Below are positions 1 through 5,908 of a DNA stretch of 34,218 nt, piece after piece (position 1 is the stretch's first letter; every line of letters starts with the position of its first letter). Origin of the DNA: JBOFFC01 sp051648405 (GTDB lineage: Bacteria; Planctomycetota; Planctomycetia; Pirellulales; Lacipirellulaceae). A program made the position numbers and the translations under genes. The notes beneath the pieces were generated by a model. It was not told the origin of the DNA, did no database searches, and saw nothing but the letters and a program-made list of their open reading frames with translations. The stretch covers positions 1-34,218 of the forward strand of contig JBOFFC010000044.1 of the NCBI GenBank assembly GCA_051648405.1, written 5' to 3'.

Positions 1-116
1 CCGCGGACGAACGAAGCACTGACATCAAACCGCAAGGCCAACTGCGGGCTCTTCCCCTCGCCACGGTCGTACGCCGCAACGATCCGCTCTCGCAGGTCCA
101 TCGAAATCGCTTGCAT
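1..116 (-). CDS. IS630-family transposase, N-terminal fragment (cut by window edge)
   Basis: Read on the minus strand, an ATG at 116 opens a frame that runs off the left edge of the window after 38 codons. It begins MQAISMDLRERIVAAYDRGE and continues with an LALRFDVSASFVR segment. A DLRERIVAAYDRGEGK start followed by a helix-turn-helix is the hallmark of IS630/Tc1-mariner transposases (OrfA region), which bind the element ends before DDE-type cut-and-paste at a TA target. A strong ribosome binding site (AAGGAGG, about 6 bases before the ATG) supports the start. Only the DNA-binding part is visible, so whether the transposase is intact is unknown. The element end probably lies near 165-172, beside the TATA there, directly before the truncated toxin frame. 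Confidence 0.85.
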   Translation of the reverse strand, partial: MQAISMDLRERIVAAYDRGEGKSPQLALRFDVSASFVR

Positions 117-172
117 CACCGTCCTCCTTGGTTGGACAATGGTCTACCCAAACTCCACTCCTGGCGCTATAC
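117..172. mobile_element. Probable terminal segment of the IS630-type element
   Basis: The stretch between the transposase start and about position 170 carries no gene. It contains the ribosome binding site of the transposase (minus strand) and ends in a TATA at 168-171. IS630 elements duplicate a TA on insertion, and the toxin-like frame becomes readable just to the right of this point, so I infer that the element end lies here. The other end is outside the window, so the inverted repeat cannot be verified. Confidence 0.45.
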
Positions 173-520
173 CAAGTTCGAAAGTGCTGTAAGTTCACAT
201 ACTTGTTCGGCGAGGCTCGAGGTACTCGCAATGCCGCCCACAACGCAGCGAGAACCCAACAGAACCTCAGAAGCATGCAGGAACTCGGGCTGTCCAACAA
301 TGCGGATGGCCGGAGTGTTCTTCGTCAGCACTTTGGGAACGTTGTCAATGACGACTCAAATATTCTACGAACCTTCACCACTCCATACGGTAAGTTTGAG
401 ACTCGCGAGTCCTTGTTTCAGGGTCCGTCGAGAGCGTTCCAGAAACTTGAGTCTACATGGCAGGTAAGTCCTATTGGCAACCGGAATCTCACGACAGTAA
501 TCCCGTACAAGAGGCATTAA
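173..520 (+). pseudogene. 5'-truncated polymorphic-toxin C-terminal tail
   Basis: An open frame of about 115 codons with no convincing start codon, beginning where the IS630 end appears to lie and ending in TAA at 518-520. The protein contains TYLFGEARGTRNAAHNAART, then a segment with RESLFQGPSRAFQKLESTWQ, and ends LTTVIPYKRH. The layout (a variable C-terminal module with no start of its own, followed three bases later by a small acidic protein) is that of a toxin tail of RHS or contact-dependent inhibition type with its immunity gene. I recall similar RESL-x-GP/ESxW endings in such tails but cannot name the family or a catalytic residue. G+C is clearly below that of the surrounding planctomycete genes. 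The frame is probably dead because the secretion and RHS part is missing upstream; expression from an internal TTG or GTG cannot be excluded. Confidence 0.6.
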
Positions 521-523
521 CGC

Positions 524-874
524 ATGCCTGACGAGAACGACTACACGCACACCCCAGGCGAAGAGTCTTTGCTTTCGTTTTTTGGATCCGAGAGGATCGA
601 CGATGGCAACGAGGTTGGGTTTTGGATGTACCGGTACACAGATTCTTGTGGATTCGCAGTTATTGCGTCCTGTGATACACTTGCCAAGTCATTCCAGACC
701 ACACTTCTTCTCAGTGGACGCGAAGTATCGACGGTATCGCACGAGGGTGCGGAGCGTGTAGCAATAGACGATGATGTCATGCGATGTCACTTCAGTCTGG
801 GGGGAGACGCTCGGGCCGAAGTGCGACTGCGACCACAAGTGCTGGTGCGTTGGAGTGTTTTGCGAGCCGAGTGA
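524..874 (+). CDS. Immunity-like protein paired with the toxin tail
   Basis: A protein of 116 residues, acidic in its first half, with no signal peptide and no membrane segment. It starts 3 bases after the stop of the toxin-like frame, with a weak AGAGGC ahead of the ATG, so the two were probably co-transcribed and translationally coupled. The C-terminus (EVRLRPQVLVRWSVLRAE) has the IRLRP-x-W pattern that I associate with small immunity proteins of polymorphic toxin systems. Such proteins bind and neutralise the cognate toxin tail in the cytoplasm. The specific Imm family is not identified. Base composition matches the toxin tail and differs from the neighbouring high-G+C genes, which points to joint transfer. 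With the toxin truncated, this may now be an orphan protecting against toxins of sibling cells. Confidence 0.6.
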   Translation: MPDENDYTHTPGEESLLSFFGSERIDDGNEVGFWMYRYTDSCGFAVIASCDTLAKSFQTTLLLSGREVSTVSHEGAERVAIDDDVMRCHFSLGGDARAEVRLRPQVLVRWSVLRAE

Positions 875-924
875 CACACGGCGCCATCCCATCCCGTTTG
901 TGCGCAAGCCCTCCCCCACCCCCG

Positions 925-1025
925 CGCTTGCTCTGGCCCCGTTCCCCGCGATTGCGGTACGCTCCCGCCCCCACGCCGAGGTTCGTTCCCAAGGAGGTCC
1001 GGCGTGCTCCGACGCCCCCTCGCCC
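925..1025 (+). repeat. 101-bp direct repeat, copy A (displaced gene leader)
   Basis: This stretch matches 1769-1869 at about 96 of 101 positions without gaps, by my manual alignment. In the other copy it is the leader, ribosome binding site (AAGGAGG) and first codons of a PEP-CTERM gene. Here the coding part stops after about eight codons and runs into a palindromic repeat, so copy A is a non-functional leader fragment. The two copies are 844 bp apart and bracket the orphan immunity-like gene. Confidence 0.85.
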
Positions 1026-1027
1026 CG

Positions 1028-1230
1028 CCGGCCCGACGCCATGCTTACGCGACCGCGTTGGGCACGTGCGACAGACACTACCGGCGGGACACATGCTCAG
1101 CCCCTATTGAGGGATGCGCGGCCAAAGTGACGCGCTAGCACGCTGGCGCGGCCGAAATCGTTGGTTCCTACTGGCGCCGCGTTAAGTTGCCAGCGCATTC
1201 CTCAATAACGGGGTGAGCATGGCGCCGGGC
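1028..1230. repeat. Palindromic intergenic repeat with nested long inverted repeat
   Basis: The left end (gacgccatgcttacgcg, from 1035) and right end (ggtgagcatggcgcc, to 1225) are near-complementary, and the same ends recur at 2991-3086. Nested inside is a longer inverted repeat: 1093-1119 (27 nt) pairs with 1193-1220 (28 nt) with only about three imperfections, enclosing some 70 bases. Transcribed, it would form a strong stem. No open frame inside looks coding. It is a REP/MITE-like element; whether any transposase mobilises it cannot be seen. Confidence 0.7.
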
Positions 1231-1231
1231 G

Positions 1232-1258
1232 GATTTCATCGACCCGTCGGGATCCCGC
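1232..1258 (+). pseudogene. Possible RHS core end-motif relic
   Basis: In the plus frame starting at 1232 the codons read DFIDPSGSR. An F-[IV]-DPSG motif ends the RHS-repeat core domain, just before the variable toxin tail. It follows directly on a palindromic repeat end, just as the clearer RHS relic at 3085 does, and an immunity-like gene begins 20 bases downstream. The match is only about seven residues, so chance is possible; the context makes it worth recording. Confidence 0.35.
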
Positions 1259-1277
1259 TTGTATACCTTGACGCACC

Positions 1278-1658
1278 ATGATTGTCATACAGGATCGCGA
1301 CCAGACAACCGGCTCTCTGCTGCTGGCAAAGTTTCTTGATGCCATCAGTCAGTGCTGCCCTGAAGTCGTTGGCGGAGTCGTTTCTGTCGATCGTCTTGGG
1401 GGCGTGGGAGGCGAAGGAGATCCCGTGTGGGAGTACGAGAGCATGCTTGACATGGGGGATGAAGTGCAACTGCCATTCGAGTTCCTTCTACGTGTGGCTG
1501 AAGTAGATGACGGCGCAATAAATGAACTGCGGTGCCGCTTTGGTTCCGTAACCTTTGGATTAAGCGATTCGTCGTACTTGTTCGTGGACTCTACCGATCC
1601 AACCGTCGAGAAATGCGTTGCCGAGCGCTTCACCGTAGTCGAGCGAATCGATTGTTGA
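1278..1658 (+). CDS. Small acidic protein, probable orphan immunity protein
   Basis: A 126-residue cytosolic protein starting MIVIQDRDQTTGSLLLAKF and ending FVDSTDPTVEKCVAERFTVV plus six residues. No signal peptide, transmembrane segment or catalytic motif is visible. Size, acidity, a lower G+C than the neighbouring genes and its place in a toxin/RHS wreck make an immunity function the best guess, but I do not recognise the family. No toxin tail precedes it: upstream there are only a possible RHS end-motif and a palindromic repeat. It is bracketed by the two copies of the 101-bp leader repeat. No ribosome binding site is seen before the ATG. Confidence 0.5.
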   Translation: MIVIQDRDQTTGSLLLAKFLDAISQCCPEVVGGVVSVDRLGGVGGEGDPVWEYESMLDMGDEVQLPFEFLLRVAEVDDGAINELRCRFGSVTFGLSDSSYLFVDSTDPTVEKCVAERFTVVERIDC

Positions 1659-1677
1659 CTCAGGCCCGGCTCCATGG

Positions 1678-1732
1678 CCCGGCACCATACTCACCACACT
1701 CGGCTGGCGGGACGCACGCTCAGCCCCCAACG
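1678..1732. repeat. Partial copy of the palindromic intergenic repeat
   Basis: The words cggcaccatactca and ggcgggacgcacgctcagcc follow the order of the left-hand half of the element at 2991-3086 (cggcgccatgctca, then gacacacgctcagcc). The right-hand end is missing. It sits between the orphan immunity-like gene and copy B of the 101-bp repeat. Confidence 0.55.
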
Positions 1733-1768
1733 GGGTACCTGGCAGTCTCGCCCCGACAACGCCCCCCA

Positions 1769-1869
1769 CGCTTGCTCTGGCCCCGTTCCCCGCGTCTGCG
1801 GTAAGCTCCCGCCTCCACGCCGAGGTTCGTTCCCAAGGAGGTCCGACGTGCTCCGACGCCCCCTCGCCC
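1769..1869 (+). repeat. 101-bp direct repeat, copy B (functional gene leader)
   Basis: About 95% identical to 925-1025, with five mismatches counted by eye. In this copy the repeat covers roughly 80 bases of leader, the AAGGAGG ribosome binding site at 1835-1841, the GTG start at 1848 and the first seven codons of the PEP-CTERM gene. Confidence 0.85.
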
Positions 1870-2867
1870 GCCTCGCCCTGCCGGCCGTTGCGCTGCTCGC
1901 GACGCTAGCGGCCTTCCTCGCCCCGACCCCCGCCGCCGCGCGGCTGCTCTTCTACTACGACCCCGACACCGGCAACGTCGCGTTCGACACCAGGAACTCC
2001 GAAAGCGGCGAGTTGTACGGCTACACGCTGAACATCGACCCGAACCTTACGCCCGTCCGCTTTCGAAGCGAGAACCTGGCCCGACTCCGCCACGGGAGCC
2101 TGACCACGAGCGTTCCACTCACCGTCGGCCACGCAACTCTCTCAACGCCGTTCCGAGGGCTGCTCACCATCGGCGACGTCCTGCCGCCAGGGCTCTCGGA
2201 AGACGTGTGGCGAAGTCTCCTCTCAGTGCCGTATGATCTTCCTGACGACCATCCTGACCTAAGTCGGTTCTACAGTGACAATTTCGGCCCGTCCTACGGG
2301 TGGCATTCTGTAGTTCAGTGGATCGGGGACGGGGGCTACGGGCTTGTGCCCGACTTCGTCTACGGCCGGCCCGACCGCCCGTTCGACAACCGGTTCGACG
2401 CCATCGACCCCGACACACTCCCCTGGGCGAGTCGAGCGCGGCTCGTCTACCAAGCCTGGAACGGCGAACTGCTGCTCGACACGACGGGGGAAGAGGGGGG
2501 GCACATCTCGATGTTCCGCCTCGTGTCCGACGGCCGCTTCCTCGCCGAGAACTGGACCCCGCCGCTGCAAGTTCCCCTCACGACCGGCACGTCGAGCACG
2601 CTCTTCCTCGCCGCCAACGCGATCGACCCGGGGGTCCACAGCCTCGGCCGCGTCCTGCCGGCGGGGCTGTCGGACGACGAGTTCCGCGCGTTCTTCACCG
2701 AGTCGAACTTCATCGGCCGCATCGGCTTTCGGCGGTCGAACCTCGACTTCGCCACCCACGGCCAGCCATTCGCGCTGGCGCACGAGGTACCCGAGCCGTG
2801 CGCCGGGATGATGGGCGCCCTCGCGCTCTGCGCGTTGGCGAGCCCGCATCGCCAGCCGTCGGCGTGA
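1848..2867 (+). CDS. PEP-CTERM sorting-domain protein
   Basis: I start this 339-residue protein at GTG 1848 because AAGGAGG lies seven bases upstream and a signal peptide follows at once: a basic start VLRRPLARLALPAVALLATL, a hydrophobic core, and an Ala-rich cleavage region at PTPAAARLL. The mature part is a beta-rich secreted protein without a recognised enzyme domain; it contains two similar segments (LPPGLSEDVWRSL and LPAGLSDDEFRAF), suggesting an internal duplication. The C-terminus carries VPEPCAGMMGALALCAL followed by a basic tail, the PEP-CTERM signal read by an exosortase that removes the anchor and releases or couples the protein at the surface. The gene is flanked by palindromic repeats and its leader is duplicated upstream. 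The frame also extends upstream to 1674, but that part lacks coding character. Confidence 0.8.
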   Translation: MLRRPLARLALPAVALLATLAAFLAPTPAAARLLFYYDPDTGNVAFDTRNSESGELYGYTLNIDPNLTPVRFRSENLARLRHGSLTTSVPLTVGHATLSTPFRGLLTIGDVLPPGLSEDVWRSLLSVPYDLPDDHPDLSRFYSDNFGPSYGWHSVVQWIGDGGYGLVPDFVYGRPDRPFDNRFDAIDPDTLPWASRARLVYQAWNGELLLDTTGEEGGHISMFRLVSDGRFLAENWTPPLQVPLTTGTSSTLFLAANAIDPGVHSLGRVLPAGLSDDEFRAFFTESNFIGRIGFRRSNLDFATHGQPFALAHEVPEPCAGMMGALALCALASPHRQPSA

Positions 2868-2990
2868 CTGCGCCAAGATCGACGCGCGGCTTGCACCACA
2901 AACTCCGGCGACTTACGTCGGCCGGCTCGGGGTTTCCGATTCGGCGATCTGCTTTCGGCCGATACGCCACCAGCGAGCTCACCACTTTCG

Positions 2991-3086
2991 CCCGGCGCCA
3001 TGCTCACGCGACAGCGTTGAGCATGCTCAATAGCTCGACCGGCGAGACACACGCTCAGCCCCTGGCGACGTGAGCATGGCGCCCGG
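2991..3086. repeat. Palindromic intergenic repeat, most complete compact copy
   Basis: The arms 2991-3008 and 3069-3086 are 18 nt each and complementary at 17 positions, ending in the word ccggcgccatgctcacg. Between them are gttgagcatgctcaat (itself nearly palindromic) and gacacacgctcagcccc. The same words recur in the copies at 1028-1230, 1678-1732 and 34191-34218, which defines a dispersed family within this window. It lies downstream of the PEP-CTERM gene and touches the RHS relic. Confidence 0.75.
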
Positions 3087-3147
3087 CTCGTGGATCAGCG
3101 AAGACCCCGTCGGCTTCGCCGGAGCGGACGCGGACCTGTACCGCTGA
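3085..3147 (+). pseudogene. RHS-repeat core domain relic
   Basis: The plus frame reads GSWISEDPVGFAGADADLYR and then stops (TGA 3145-3147). This is the highly conserved end segment of the RHS-repeat-associated core, whose usual form is GRW/FLSEDPIGFxGGDxNLYRY. RHS proteins form a shell around a C-terminal toxin that is released at this core. Only 20 residues remain: the 5' side is replaced by a palindromic repeat, and the 3' side has an in-frame stop where the conserved YRY continues. A shifted frame just after (ASGNACD) may be a decayed continuation. It is a fossil, not a gene. Confidence 0.75.
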
Positions 3148-3465
3148 CCCGTCCGTGCGTCGGGCAACGCGTGCGACTGCGTCGCCCGCTCGCTTGGCGA
3201 GTCGCGTTGCGGGGGGCTCGCATTGGGGCGTTTGGGTAGGGAGGGCGACCCGGCGGCGCCAGCCGGCCGAGTTCCTCCGTCGGGGGACCCTCTGGCGGTC
3301 CGCCACGGCTTCGGGGGGCGCGCGCCCCGGCGTAGGGAGGGCGTTGCTCCGAGGCGTGGGGCCTCCTCCACCCCCCGGGTGGGGTTGCAACGGGGCTCGG
3401 TGGCCCGCTGGTGCCGGTTGCAACGGTTGTCCGCGGCCGAGTCGCGTCCGTGCGGCGCCAATCGT
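3148..3465. other. Non-coding stretch before the exopolysaccharide operon
   Basis: About 320 bases with no convincing gene; open frames here are Pro/Arg/Gly-rich in all readings. The notable content is a pair of identical 11-mers (ggttgcaacgg) at 3383-3393 and 3416-3426, each with the perfect 8-bp palindrome GTTGCAAC at its centre, 33 bp apart. Confidence 0.6.
3383..3426. promoter_or_regulatory. Twin GTTGCAAC palindromes, candidate regulator sites
   Basis: GTTGCAAC at 3384-3391 and 3417-3424, centre to centre 33 bp (about three helical turns), end some 40 bp before the candidate -35 hexamer of the Wzz/BY-kinase gene. Phased identical palindromes upstream of a promoter are what an activator dimer pair would use. 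Inference from layout only. Confidence 0.35.
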
Positions 3466-3494
3466 TTGTCGCTTCGCCCCCCCGCGAGTAAAAC
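3466..3494 (+). promoter_or_regulatory. Candidate promoter for the Wzz/BY-kinase gene
   Basis: TTGTCG (3466-3471), a 17-bp spacer, then TAAAAC (3489-3494). Initiation would fall near 3501, leaving a leader of about 47 bases to the ATG at 3548. It is the only good hexamer pair I found just upstream of this start. Confidence 0.4.
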
Positions 3495-3547
3495 AAACCG
3501 CTCCCCCGCGTGCGCCGCTTTCCCCTCCCACTGGTGCGCCCCACCCC

Positions 3548-5791
3548 ATGAACAACGCGCTCACCGAGCACGGAACGTCGCTCGTGCCGTCGGGCGAGCG
3601 GACGTTCGTTGAGGAGGGGGCGTCGGCCGGGCCGCAGGTCAACGTCCTAGCGCTCGCCTGGAAGGCCCGCTGGTTGATCGTGTTCGGCGCGCTGGTCGGG
3701 GGCCTCGGCGCGTGGGCGCTGCTCGAACGCACCACGCCCCGCTACACGAGCGTCTCGCAGGTGCTCGTCGAGCAAGGGGTCCAAGCGGTCCTCGGGGCGG
3801 AGTACGCCGGGGTGGCCCAGACCGGCAAGTGGCTCGCGACGCAGGCGTCGCTGATGCGCTCGAGCGAGATCCTCGGGAACGTCGTGCGACGCCCCGAGAT
3901 CGCCGAGTTGCCGACCATCACGGGCGCCGGCGAGAACGCCATCGGGCTCGTCCACAAGGAGCTCAAGGTCACGGTCGGCCAGTACGACGACCTGATCAGC
4001 GTTTCGATGGAGCTCCCGCGCGGCAAAGACGCCGCGCTGCTGGTGAACACAGTCGTCTCCGAGTACACGGCCTTCGTGAAGGGGGACCACCAGACCAAGT
4101 CGCACGACACGGTGACGAAGCTCCAGGTGACCAAGGTTCGCCTCGACCAGGAGCTCGACGAGCGTCGCGCCGCCCTCGACGACTTCCGCCGCAAGCACGT
4201 CGCCTTGTCGGTTCAGGTCAACAACGACAACGTCATCAACCGGCGCTTCGCCGGCCTCTCGGAGGAGCTCAACACGACCGAGCTCGAGCTGCTGCAGGCC
4301 AAGGCCCGCTACAATCGCGCGATGCGGATGTACGAGTCGCCGCAGCAGCGGCCGTACCTGATGGAGACTGCCACCTCGCAGCACAGCACGTCGCGGACGG
4401 CGGACCTGGCGTCTCAGGTCCGCCAGCTCGAGCAGCAGCTCACCGCCGAGAAGGCGAGCTGGGGGGACGGCTACCCCCGGGTGCGGATGCTGAAGGAATC
4501 GCTCGACTCGATGAAGGCGGACCTCGCCGAGCAGCAGGACCAGGTCATCGAGGCGTACGTCGATTCGCTGCGCCAAGAGTACGAGATCCTCACCAGTAAG
4601 CGCGACGAGCTGCAGCGGGCGTTCGACAAGCAGTTCGACCTAGCGACCCAGGTCAGCGGCCAAGTGATCGAGCTCGAAGCGCTCGAGGGCGCCGTCGAAC
4701 GGGCCCTCAAAGAACGGGAGAGCATCGACGACAAGATCAAGCGGCTGTCGCTGACCGAGGAAGTCGGCGGGCTCAACGTGAGCGTCGTCGAGGTAGCCGG
4801 CGAGTCGAAGCGCCCCAGTTACCCGTCGCGCGAGCGGTTCCTGGGGGCGGGGATCGCGCTGGGGAGCTTGCTCGGCTTCGGCCTGGCGTTCCTCCGCGAC
4901 TTGCTCGACCAACGCCTGAAGTCGATCGACGAGATCTCGTCGGCGTTGCAGCTCCCGCTCGTGGGGCTGATCCCCTTCAACGGACGCGTCGCCAGCCGCC
5001 AGGACGGCGGCATGCTGGTCGCCAAGCAACCGCGATCCCCGGCGGCGGAGGCGGTCCGCTCGCTGCGGACGTCGGTCTACCTGGGCCTCGCTGCGCAGGA
5101 CTCGCGGGTGTTTGTCGTGACCTCCCCGGCGCCCGGGGACGGCAAGTCGACTGTCGCAAGCAACCTCGCCATTTCGATGGCCCAGGTTGGCCAGCGTGTG
5201 CTGCTGATCGACGCCGACATGCGCAAGCCGACGCAGCACGAGATCTTCGACGTCGAGAACAACGTGGGCCTCTCGTCGGTGCTCGCCTCGCGACGCCCGG
5301 CGGACGACGCGATCGTCCCCGCGGGGGTCGATCGGCTCGACCTGCTGCCGTGCGGGAAGCGACCAACGAACCCCGTCGAGCTCCTCAACGACGGTTACTT
5401 CGCGTCGCTCCTCGACGAGCTCGCGACGCGCTACGACCGGATCGTGATCGACTCCCCACCAATCATGCCGGTGGCCGACGCCCGGGCGATCGCCGCGATG
5501 GCCGACTGCACGCTGCTGGTCCTGCGGGCCGAAGTCTCGACTCGCCGCGCTAGCGTGTCGGCCCGCGACGAGCTGTGGCGGGTCCGCGCCCAACGGATCG
5601 GGGTCGTCGTTAACGGCGTCCCCGCGCGTAAGCAAGGCGCGTACGGCTACGGCGACTCCTACGGCTACGGCGGCTACGGGGACGTGGCGTACGGGCACGC
5701 GGAAGAGCCGGACCTCGCTCCCGAGTCCCCGCGACATCGCGGCAAAGGGGAGCCCTTGAGCGTTACCGCGTCGGGCGTTGACGTCGAATGA
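3548..5791 (+). CDS. Wzz-type chain-length regulator fused to a BY-kinase
   Basis: This 747-residue inner-membrane protein couples a polysaccharide co-polymerase to a bacterial tyrosine autokinase, controlling chain length and export of exopolysaccharide or capsule. A first membrane segment (about 35-59, WLIVFGALVGGLGAWALL) opens the Wzz domain. A long periplasmic coiled coil follows, and a second membrane segment (about 430-455) comes after PSYPSRERF. The cytoplasmic kinase has Walker A (APGDGKST, about 530), Walker A' (LLIDADMRKPT, about 552) and Walker B (IVIDSPP, about 632). The tail holds five tyrosines in YGYGDSYGYGGYGDVAYG (about 698-716), the autophosphorylation cluster. The frame extends upstream to 3155, but that part is Arg/Pro-rich and lies over the repeat region, so I start at ATG 3548. 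No Shine-Dalgarno is visible. The Wzy-like gene follows after 117 bases. Confidence 0.9.
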   Translation: MNNALTEHGTSLVPSGERTFVEEGASAGPQVNVLALAWKARWLIVFGALVGGLGAWALLERTTPRYTSVSQVLVEQGVQAVLGAEYAGVAQTGKWLATQASLMRSSEILGNVVRRPEIAELPTITGAGENAIGLVHKELKVTVGQYDDLISVSMELPRGKDAALLVNTVVSEYTAFVKGDHQTKSHDTVTKLQVTKVRLDQELDERRAALDDFRRKHVALSVQVNNDNVINRRFAGLSEELNTTELELLQAKARYNRAMRMYESPQQRPYLMETATSQHSTSRTADLASQVRQLEQQLTAEKASWGDGYPRVRMLKESLDSMKADLAEQQDQVIEAYVDSLRQEYEILTSKRDELQRAFDKQFDLATQVSGQVIELEALEGAVERALKERESIDDKIKRLSLTEEVGGLNVSVVEVAGESKRPSYPSRERFLGAGIALGSLLGFGLAFLRDLLDQRLKSIDEISSALQLPLVGLIPFNGRVASRQDGGMLVAKQPRSPAAEAVRSLRTSVYLGLAAQDSRVFVVTSPAPGDGKSTVASNLAISMAQVGQRVLLIDADMRKPTQHEIFDVENNVGLSSVLASRRPADDAIVPAGVDRLDLLPCGKRPTNPVELLNDGYFASLLDELATRYDRIVIDSPPIMPVADARAIAAMADCTLLVLRAEVSTRRASVSARDELWRVRAQRIGVVVNGVPARKQGAYGYGDSYGYGGYGDVAYGHAEEPDLAPESPRHRGKGEPLSVTASGVDVE

Positions 5792-5908
5792 CGCCCGTCG
5801 TCGTCCGGAGCACGGGCGATCGGGGGCCTGGCGTTCGCCCGCTTCGCAATCCCTTCGCTCGGACAGGCCGAGCTCGGACAACCAGCCTCCGACTGGTCGA
5901 GGCGGCCC

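Noticed and set aside
25..300. Minus-strand open frame of 91 codons overlapping the IS630 region
   Set aside because: Another minus-strand frame reads as the IS630 transposase N-terminus; this one has no motif.
1674..1847. Upstream extension of the first PEP-CTERM gene
   Set aside because: The signal peptide and strong ribosome binding site mark GTG 1848 as the start; the upstream part lies in repeats.
2300..3073. A 257-codon plus frame overlapping the PEP-CTERM gene
   Set aside because: Arg/His/Pro-rich shadow frame of the PEP-CTERM gene, running into the palindromic repeat.
3155..3547. Extended N-terminus of the Wzz/BY-kinase frame
   Set aside because: The extension is Arg/Pro/Gly-rich, overlaps the candidate promoter and repeated words, and the family normally starts shortly before the first membrane segment.
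3148..3547. A sigma54 (-24/-12) promoter for the exopolysaccharide genes
   Set aside because: GG and GC doublets occur, but none with the 10-base spacing needed; a sigma70-like pair fits better.
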